Positions 59,132 to 64,000 of a stretch of 64,000 nucleotides of DNA are shown in pieces. The position numbers and the translations under genes were made by a program. Under the pieces are notes generated by a model, which was not told the DNA's origin, ran no database searches, and saw only the letters and a program-made list of their open reading frames with translations. The stretch comes from Peptoniphilus_A sp022767005. Lineage in GTDB: Bacteria; Bacillota; Clostridia; Tissierellales; Peptoniphilaceae. The DNA lies in NCBI RefSeq assembly GCF_050315115.1, contig NZ_JBNPOJ010000005.1, positions 1-64,000 on the forward strand, read 5' to 3'. Every line of letters begins with the position of its first letter. Positions within the stretch are counted from its first letter, which is position 1.

Positions 59132-60034
59132 TTATTCCTCCACAAAATTCTTTATTGTTTTTACTACAAAATCCTTTTTATCAGTCATGACAGAATGCCC
59201 GCAATCATCTAATTTTTCAAACTTTGAACCCAATTCATCTGCCAAAAATCTTCCATCCATGTATGAAATTACTCTATCATCATAACCATGCAAAACCGCA
59301 CTCCTTGTGTTTAATTTGCCGCCACAATATTTGTAGTCCCTTAAAATTTCTGCAACTTCTTCTAAATTTCTCTGCTTAATTGCAGAATCTATATTTCTTT
59401 CAAATTCTTCCTGCCCTGGCATATTAACATTGTATATAAAGGTTTTAAATAAAATTCTAATATTATCTTTTTTTAATTCATCGCCCTTCATGCCCATGCT
59501 TGCAAAACTGTCTTCAATTAAATTCATATTAAAGGTCATTAGTCCCTTTAAAATTTCCATGTTTTTTTGAGGATTGATAAAATCAAAATTGCTCAAATAT
59601 TCTTGAAAATTATTTGCGAGAAGGTCTGCACCATTAATTTTAAAGGGTGCGTAGCCAAAGGGTGCCAGTAAAATTTGATTTTTTATTCTATATTTAATTT
59701 CTTCATCCCTTGAAAGTTCAAGAGCAACTCCAGCTCCAAGAGACCATGAAACCATGGTGAAATTATTTATATTAAGTTTTAAAATAAATTCCTTTATGTC
59801 TGATGCAAAATCACCTATTGATGTAATTTTGTTGTTGTAAGAGCTATTTCCATATCCTCTCATATCTGGTGCAAAAATATTGTAATTCTTTAAACTTTTA
59901 ATGACTTCTATAAAACAAGAAGATGAGTACATATTTCCATGTATAAATAAAATATTTTTGTCTGATCTACCTTCATTTTCTAGGTAAAAAATTTTTTCGT
60001 CCTTTATATCTATATAATTTCTTTTTAAATTCAT
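59132..60034 (-). CDS. Alpha/beta-hydrolase fold protein
   Basis: The 300-residue protein has the oxyanion region ILFIHGNMYSSSCF, the nucleophile elbow MVSWSLGAGVAL (Ser in S-x-S-x-G), an Asp in LHGYDDRVISY and a His in LDDCGHSVMTD. This is a complete catalytic triad. An insert of helices (about 130-210) forms a lid. Substrate is unknown; coupling with a hydroxyacid dehydrogenase hints at an ester or lactone of a hydroxyacid. Confidence 0.85.
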   Translation of the reverse strand: MNLKRNYIDIKDEKIFYLENEGRSDKNILFIHGNMYSSSCFIEVIKSLKNYNIFAPDMRGYGNSSYNNKITSIGDFASDIKEFILKLNINNFTMVSWSLGAGVALELSRDEEIKYRIKNQILLAPFGYAPFKINGADLLANNFQEYLSNFDFINPQKNMEILKGLMTFNMNLIEDSFASMGMKGDELKKDNIRILFKTFIYNVNMPGQEEFERNIDSAIKQRNLEEVAEILRDYKYCGGKLNTRSAVLHGYDDRVISYMDGRFLADELGSKFEKLDDCGHSVMTDKKDFVVKTIKNFVEE

Positions 60035-60155
60035 CTTCCACCCCTTTTCTATGATTAAATTATATGATAAAGGCGTAATTTAGTAAATAGAGCTATATTG
60101 TAAAAATTTTTCAAGTAGATTATAATTAATTAATAAATAATAGAAAGGAGTCTTT

Positions 60156-61721
60156 ATGAGTTTTTTTAGAACATTACCCACAAAACTTAGCTTTAATACA
60201 AATGAAAAAATTCAAATTGCCAATGCCGAACTCACTAGCGGTGATTTTGCCATAGCAATTGATATATTAAATGCAACAGACTCTTATATAACTAATATTG
60301 AATTTGCTGTAAAGTTTAAATCTATTGAAAAATCTTACCTATTTAACGGAAGAGAATTTTATTTCGCACAATCAGTAAATATCAAACCTTACACTAGGTA
60401 TTTTTTAGATCCTTTTTTATTAGACGAGAGGTTCTATGATGCAAGGGCAATAGATATTTACATCTCAAAATACACTTGTGATGGCAAAACTATAACTTGT
60501 CCTGAAAAAAAATATGAAATGAATCTTCCAGTAATTCCAGAGAAAAAGCGTGCACAAATAAAGGACACCCTTGGAGATGGAATTAAAACTTATGGAGAAA
60601 ATCAAATTGATTTTTGGCGCTGCGCCTGTGGCTTTATAAATGAAAAAGAACACACCGAGTGTGATTTTTGTGGTAGAAATAAAAGTTTTGTGTTAAACAA
60701 TTTGACTGAACCACTTATAAATTCAAAAATTTTAAATGTAATTGAAAATACTAGATCCACATCAGATATTAATTTAAAAACATTGGAAACTCACTTAACT
60801 CAAACAAATTTATCAAAGATTGCCCCCAATATTGAGAGCCTAAAAAACGACAGGACTAATGACGTGAGCTTAAAAAAGCCAAGGAGATTTTCAGGGAAAA
60901 TTATCTTCTTTTCCCTAATTTTAATATTTATCTTGGCAATAATTTCTATATTTATAATTAATTTTGCAACAATTTCTCGAAACAAAAATAAAATTGAAGA
61001 TGCAAGGAGTTTAGCGCTAAGCGGCGAATATAAGGAAGCACTTGAGATTTACAAAGAAGCTACAAAAGAAAAGACAACTCCCGAGATTTCAAATGAAATT
61101 GAAAAATTAAAAAAATTAGTTCAATCTGACGAATTTTATAAAAAGGGCATTGCATTTTACAAGGATGAAAATTATATTGACTCTGCCCATAACTTTAAAA
61201 AAGTAATCCAAGAAGACGAAAAAAATTATAATTCAGCACAGGACAAGCTTCTTTCCATAGATAATATAATTTTAACTAATGTAAAAAATTTATACACAAA
61301 AAATAAAATTAGTGACGCACTTTCACTTTTAAATTCTTATCTTGAAGTTGTACCTGAATCTGCAAAGGCGACAACTTTAAAAAAAGAAATTGAGAGCAAA
61401 AATGCAATTGATTTAAACAAAAGCGAAGCTCAAAAGGAAAATTTTGAAAAGGAAAATGACTACACAGATGCAGCACAGACGGCAAAAAAATCTTCAGAAC
61501 TCCTTCACACTTATAGAAATGTAGTAACAGAAAAGGCAAATTTAAGGAGAGAACCAAGCGTTGATTCTGAAATAATAAAAATTTTGGATAAGGGAACTGA
61601 ACTCTACATCTTAGAGACAAAAATTGAACAGGGCGAAAGAATTTGGTGCCATGTAGAAGTTAAAAGTACAGTTTCAGGCGAAAATATAAATGGTTGGATC
61701 TCTGACAAAACTTTAAATTAA
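60156..61721 (+). CDS. Zinc-ribbon, TPR and SH3b membrane protein
   Basis: The 521-residue protein has, in order: an N-terminal beta-rich domain (1-150); a zinc ribbon with Cys156, Cys158, Cys169 and Cys172 (WRCACGF, ECDFCGRNK); a polar linker; one membrane helix (~248-272, KIIFFSLILIFILAIISIFI); TPR-like helical repeats (~280-410, YKEALEIYKEATKEK); and a C-terminal bacterial SH3 domain (NLRREPSVDSEIIKILDKGT, NGWISDKTLN). The ribbon faces the cytosol and the SH3b, which often binds cell wall, faces outward. The fusion suggests a wall-sensing or scaffolding role. Confidence 0.82.
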   Translation: MSFFRTLPTKLSFNTNEKIQIANAELTSGDFAIAIDILNATDSYITNIEFAVKFKSIEKSYLFNGREFYFAQSVNIKPYTRYFLDPFLLDERFYDARAIDIYISKYTCDGKTITCPEKKYEMNLPVIPEKKRAQIKDTLGDGIKTYGENQIDFWRCACGFINEKEHTECDFCGRNKSFVLNNLTEPLINSKILNVIENTRSTSDINLKTLETHLTQTNLSKIAPNIESLKNDRTNDVSLKKPRRFSGKIIFFSLILIFILAIISIFIINFATISRNKNKIEDARSLALSGEYKEALEIYKEATKEKTTPEISNEIEKLKKLVQSDEFYKKGIAFYKDENYIDSAHNFKKVIQEDEKNYNSAQDKLLSIDNIILTNVKNLYTKNKISDALSLLNSYLEVVPESAKATTLKKEIESKNAIDLNKSEAQKENFEKENDYTDAAQTAKKSSELLHTYRNVVTEKANLRREPSVDSEIIKILDKGTELYILETKIEQGERIWCHVEVKSTVSGENINGWISDKTLN

Positions 61722-61747
61722 ATCTCCACTTTTGTGGGGATTTTTTT
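61722..61747 (+). terminator. Terminator of the SH3b membrane protein gene
   Basis: ATCTCCAC (61722-61729) pairs with GTGGGGAT (61734-61741), one G-U, followed by a T-run. It starts directly after the stop codon. Confidence 0.8.
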
Positions 61748-61817
61748 AATTTTTAAAAAATGAACCTTTTTACGTCCTAAATAGTCTTATAAGTAGATGC
61801 ATCCAAAGGAGGATAAA

Positions 61818-62405
61818 ATGATTCAAGATAATAATTTTACCCTAGAAAATTTTGAAAACTTAAAAAATGGTGATAAATATTCCTTTGACCTCCTCTATAA
61901 TGAGTACAATTTAATATTATATCGCACTGCGCTTCTCATCCTGGGAAACAAAGACGATGCAGAAGATGTACTGCAGGACACCTTCTTATCTATTTACAAA
62001 AATATAAATAGCCTCACAAATTTTAATAAACTAAGACCTTGGGTTTTTTCAATTCTAAAAAATTTTTGCTATACAAAATATAAAAAGAAAAAGAGAGAAT
62101 TTCCAGACGAGTTTGTTTTAGATAAAGCAGATATAGAAAGTGTTTCAAGTGGAGAAGATGAGTTTCTTTTAAATAAAGAAATTGAAGAAGCACTGTTAAA
62201 ATTAAAGCAAAAGGAAAGGGAAGTTATAGTTCTCTTTTACTACGACGATTTTTCCATTGAAGAAATCGCAGAAATTTGTAAGACCTTTAAGGGCACAGTT
62301 AAGTCGCGACTATTTAGAGCTAGAAATAATTTGAAAAAAGAATTGATGAAAATAGGCCAAGATTTTAACGAAAATTTTAGCGAGAAGGAGAACATTTATG
62401 AATAA
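61818..62405 (+). CDS. ECF-type RNA polymerase sigma factor
   Basis: The start is the ATG at 61818 with AAGGAGGATAAA upstream. The 195-residue protein has sigma region 2 (YNLILYRTALLILGNKDDAE, DVLQDTFLSIYKNI, KLRPWVFSILKNF) and region 4 (LKQKEREVIVLFYYDDFSIE, EIAEICKTFKGTVKSRLFRA). It should direct transcription of a small stress or envelope regulon. It overlaps the next gene by 8 bases, and that gene probably encodes its membrane-bound regulator. Confidence 0.93.
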   Translation: MIQDNNFTLENFENLKNGDKYSFDLLYNEYNLILYRTALLILGNKDDAEDVLQDTFLSIYKNINSLTNFNKLRPWVFSILKNFCYTKYKKKKREFPDEFVLDKADIESVSSGEDEFLLNKEIEEALLKLKQKEREVIVLFYYDDFSIEEIAEICKTFKGTVKSRLFRARNNLKKELMKIGQDFNENFSEKENIYE

Positions 62406-63159
62406 TTTTGATGAATATTTAAAAAATAAATTAAGAGAAAGTGTAGAAAATTCTTCTCCTTCTGATTACCTTAAAAACAAAATCGACTTAGAATTAAAGT
62501 ATACGGAAGATAAAGGAGAATTTAAAATGAAAAAAAGATTTATATTAGTAGCTTTAGCTACGCTTGTACTTTCAATTGGAGTTTTTGCAGCAGGAAAAAT
62601 TACTGGATCGATTGGATCTTCAAATTCATATTATGATTATACAAATTATACTGATGTGGCAAAGGCTGAAAAGGAAACAGGCATTGACGCAGAAGTACCA
62701 GAAAGCTTAGGCTCATATAAATTTGATGGCATAACTTTGGCTGATCTTGCAGATATTGATGATGCTGGTTCAAAATTAAATAAAAGAAAGACTCTTGACG
62801 TAACTTATAAAAATGAAAATGGGGAAAAAATAGAACTTTTTATTGATAAATATCCAGAAACTTCAGAACCAATTTCAGAACAACCTTATAAGGAAATGAG
62901 AGATATTAATGGAGTGCCAGTTTATTATTCAAGACTTGAAAATTTAGTCCTAGCAGATGAAAAAGATGCAACTCCAGAAGAGCTTGAAAGATCAAAAAAG
63001 GATCCCTTCTTTAACCTAGCCTTTGGTTCAAATGAAAGAACAGAATCTGTTTCAAAACATCTAATTTTTCAATACAAGGGTATCCAATATTCCCTTATTG
63101 CAGGAGAAAAAATGGATGTAAATGAATATTATGACATGGCAAGAGAAATAATTAAATAA
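62398..63159 (+). CDS. Probable anti-sigma factor, membrane-anchored
   Basis: The 253-residue protein has a ~43-residue cytosolic N-terminus (NNFDEYLKNKLRESVENSSP), one membrane helix (~45-66, MKKRFILVALATLVLSIGVF) and an extracytoplasmic domain of ~185 residues rich in acidic and Tyr residues. It lacks the H-x3-C-x2-C zinc motif of ZAS anti-sigmas. The role is inferred from the 8-base overlap with the sigma gene and the topology. Confidence 0.72.
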   Translation: MNNFDEYLKNKLRESVENSSPSDYLKNKIDLELKYTEDKGEFKMKKRFILVALATLVLSIGVFAAGKITGSIGSSNSYYDYTNYTDVAKAEKETGIDAEVPESLGSYKFDGITLADLADIDDAGSKLNKRKTLDVTYKNENGEKIELFIDKYPETSEPISEQPYKEMRDINGVPVYYSRLENLVLADEKDATPEELERSKKDPFFNLAFGSNERTESVSKHLIFQYKGIQYSLIAGEKMDVNEYYDMAREIIK

Positions 63160-63186
63160 AATAACCAAATAGAATTCTTTATACAA

Positions 63187-63212
63187 GAAAAGGACCATCT
63201 CGGTCCTTTTTT
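63187..63212. terminator. Bidirectional terminator between the sigma operon and the DnaJ gene
   Basis: AAAAGGACC (63188-63196) pairs with GGTCCTTTT (63202-63210) around ATCTC; convergent genes end on both sides. Confidence 0.8.
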
Positions 63213-63966
63213 AATTTACGCCGCTCATTTTTTTATACATCTCAATATTTGAGTCATTTAAAAATTCATAGGCTGCATTTATTTTTTGAAATTTTTCCTT
63301 TGCTCCCTCTTCTTTATTTAGATCTGGGTGATATTTTTTTGCCATTTTTCTGTATGCAAGTTTAATTTCATATTTGTCTGCAGAATAATTTACGCCGAGA
63401 GTGTCGCAGGCACTTTCATATTGTTCTTTAAATCCGTATCCCTGCCCTTGTGACGAACTATTTCCATAATTACCATAATTGCCATAATTGGAACTCTCAT
63501 CGTCGTAGTATCCATAGCCCGCTTGTCTAAAAAATTCATCAAACTGAGAAAAGTCATCGAAAGTTGTCCAAGTGAATCCGCCAAATTCTTTGAATCTTTG
63601 GTTAAATTCTTCTTCTCTTCTCCTTCTCTTTTCTTCCTCTTGTTTAATTCTTTCTCTCTCTTTTTTCTCCCAATATGCTCTTCCATAGCCCGAAATATTT
63701 TCAAATTCATTTTCTTTTCCAAGGAGATAATGGTCTGCCCTATCGTAGAAAAATTCAGTTACCATGTAGTGAATATATTTAAGAAAAGATTCTGAAACAT
63801 TTCCAAGTAATGGCACGATTATCGCGAGCATTATTATCGTAGATAGCCATCTATTGCGAGCAATCCCCACCCATGCAAAGGGATTTAAAAATATTAATAT
63901 TATTAGGCAACCTCCCATGGATATGACGTATATGAAAAATTTCCTTATGGCAGAAAATAAATCCAC
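63211..63966 (-). CDS. Membrane-associated DnaJ-domain protein (5' end possibly beyond the window)
   Basis: Called from GTG at 63966, the 251-residue product has two hydrophobic helices (~12-32 and ~38-60), a highly charged coiled region (EKKERERIKQEEEKRRRREE), a Tyr/Gly/Asn-rich stretch with a repeated YGN unit and a C-terminal J domain (TLGVNYSADKYEIKLAYRKM, AKKYHPDLNKEEG) with the HPD motif. The reading frame stays open and hydrophobic to base 64000 (LTFLIVVVNIAV), so the true start may lie outside. It would recruit DnaK to the membrane. Confidence 0.8.
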   Translation of the reverse strand: MDLFSAIRKFFIYVISMGGCLIILIFLNPFAWVGIARNRWLSTIIMLAIIVPLLGNVSESFLKYIHYMVTEFFYDRADHYLLGKENEFENISGYGRAYWEKKERERIKQEEEKRRRREEEFNQRFKEFGGFTWTTFDDFSQFDEFFRQAGYGYYDDESSNYGNYGNYGNSSSQGQGYGFKEQYESACDTLGVNYSADKYEIKLAYRKMAKKYHPDLNKEEGAKEKFQKINAAYEFLNDSNIEMYKKMSGVN

Positions 63967-64000
63967 GGCAATATTTACTACTACTATTAAAAAAGTTAAG

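Noticed and set aside
63465..63490. Short tandem repeat that could suggest a CRISPR or VNTR
   Set aside because: It codes for the YGN repeats of the DnaJ protein; no spacers, no cas genes.
1..64000. tRNA, rRNA, prophage or intact insertion sequence
   Set aside because: None could be recognised on either strand.

Overview
The window is a low-GC, gene-dense stretch of a Gram-positive chromosome. Shine-Dalgarno sites are strong (AGGAGG, GAGGTG), promoters are of the sigma-A type, and there is a T-box leader, a CIRCE-like operator and Firmicutes-type housekeeping genes (rnmV, rlmH, typA). A complete Na+-dependent 2-hydroxyglutarate route of glutamate fermentation, a ketoacid:ferredoxin oxidoreductase and several amino-acid catabolic genes point to an amino-acid-fermenting strict anaerobe. 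The best fit is an anaerobic coccus of the Peptoniphilus/Anaerococcus/Finegoldia kind; this is inference from gene content, not a database match. No rRNA, tRNA, CRISPR array, prophage or intact transposase was seen.

Layout. 1-6.8 kb: the first codons of tuf, a MATE exporter, small unknown genes, and a D-2-hydroxyacid dehydrogenase/formimidoylglutamase pair preceded by a broken partial copy of the dehydrogenase. 6.8-9.8 kb: a tryptophan-type ABC importer under a T-box whose specifier reads UGG. 9.9-13.9 kb: a four-subunit 2-oxoacid:ferredoxin oxidoreductase operon whose gamma subunit carries an extra helical domain. 14-16 kb: htpG behind a CIRCE-like site. 17.4-18.7 kb: an orphan Na+-pump beta subunit with a 39-residue partner. 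19.3-21.3 kb: tpx, rlmH and two unknown genes. 21.4-24.9 kb: a serC-serA-DUF1015 operon. 25.2-30.2 kb: a D-serine/N-acyl-D-amino-acid module with a divergent HTH-cupin regulator. 30.3-37.6 kb: metallopeptidase, cardiolipin synthase, typA, hisS and an aldehyde dehydrogenase. 37.8-42.5 kb: a DUF2975/HTH cassette, an orphan PhaE-like coiled-coil protein, a leucine-rich-repeat protein and an ornithine-cyclodeaminase-family enzyme. 42.7-51.8 kb: the glutamate fermentation island. 52.4-57.9 kb: mntP, a glutaredoxin-like protein, a zinc-type ArsR regulator, and rsmA-rnmV-tatD-metG. 58.2-64 kb: a second hydroxyacid dehydrogenase with a hydrolase, a zinc-ribbon/TPR/SH3 membrane protein, an ECF sigma factor with a membrane partner, and a membrane DnaJ protein.

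How the genes fit together. Glutamate, including that released by formimidoylglutamase, would be converted to 2-oxoglutarate and (R)-2-hydroxyglutarate by enzymes not firmly identified here. GctAB then makes the CoA ester, HgdC-activated HgdAB dehydrates it, and GcdABCD decarboxylates glutaconyl-CoA to crotonyl-CoA while exporting Na+. The oxidoreductase oxidises branched-chain or related 2-oxoacids to acyl-CoA and reduced ferredoxin. The D-serine module yields pyruvate and ammonia.

The points most worth a second look are: two genes (the HTH-cupin regulator and rsmA) whose only sensible start is an AUA codon at identical spacing from a good Shine-Dalgarno; the oxidoreductase gamma-subunit fusion; the orphan Na+-pump pair; the mosaic partial duplication; a repeated nested terminator hairpin; the CIRCE-like site on htpG; and a terminator set directly before the metG ribosome-binding site.
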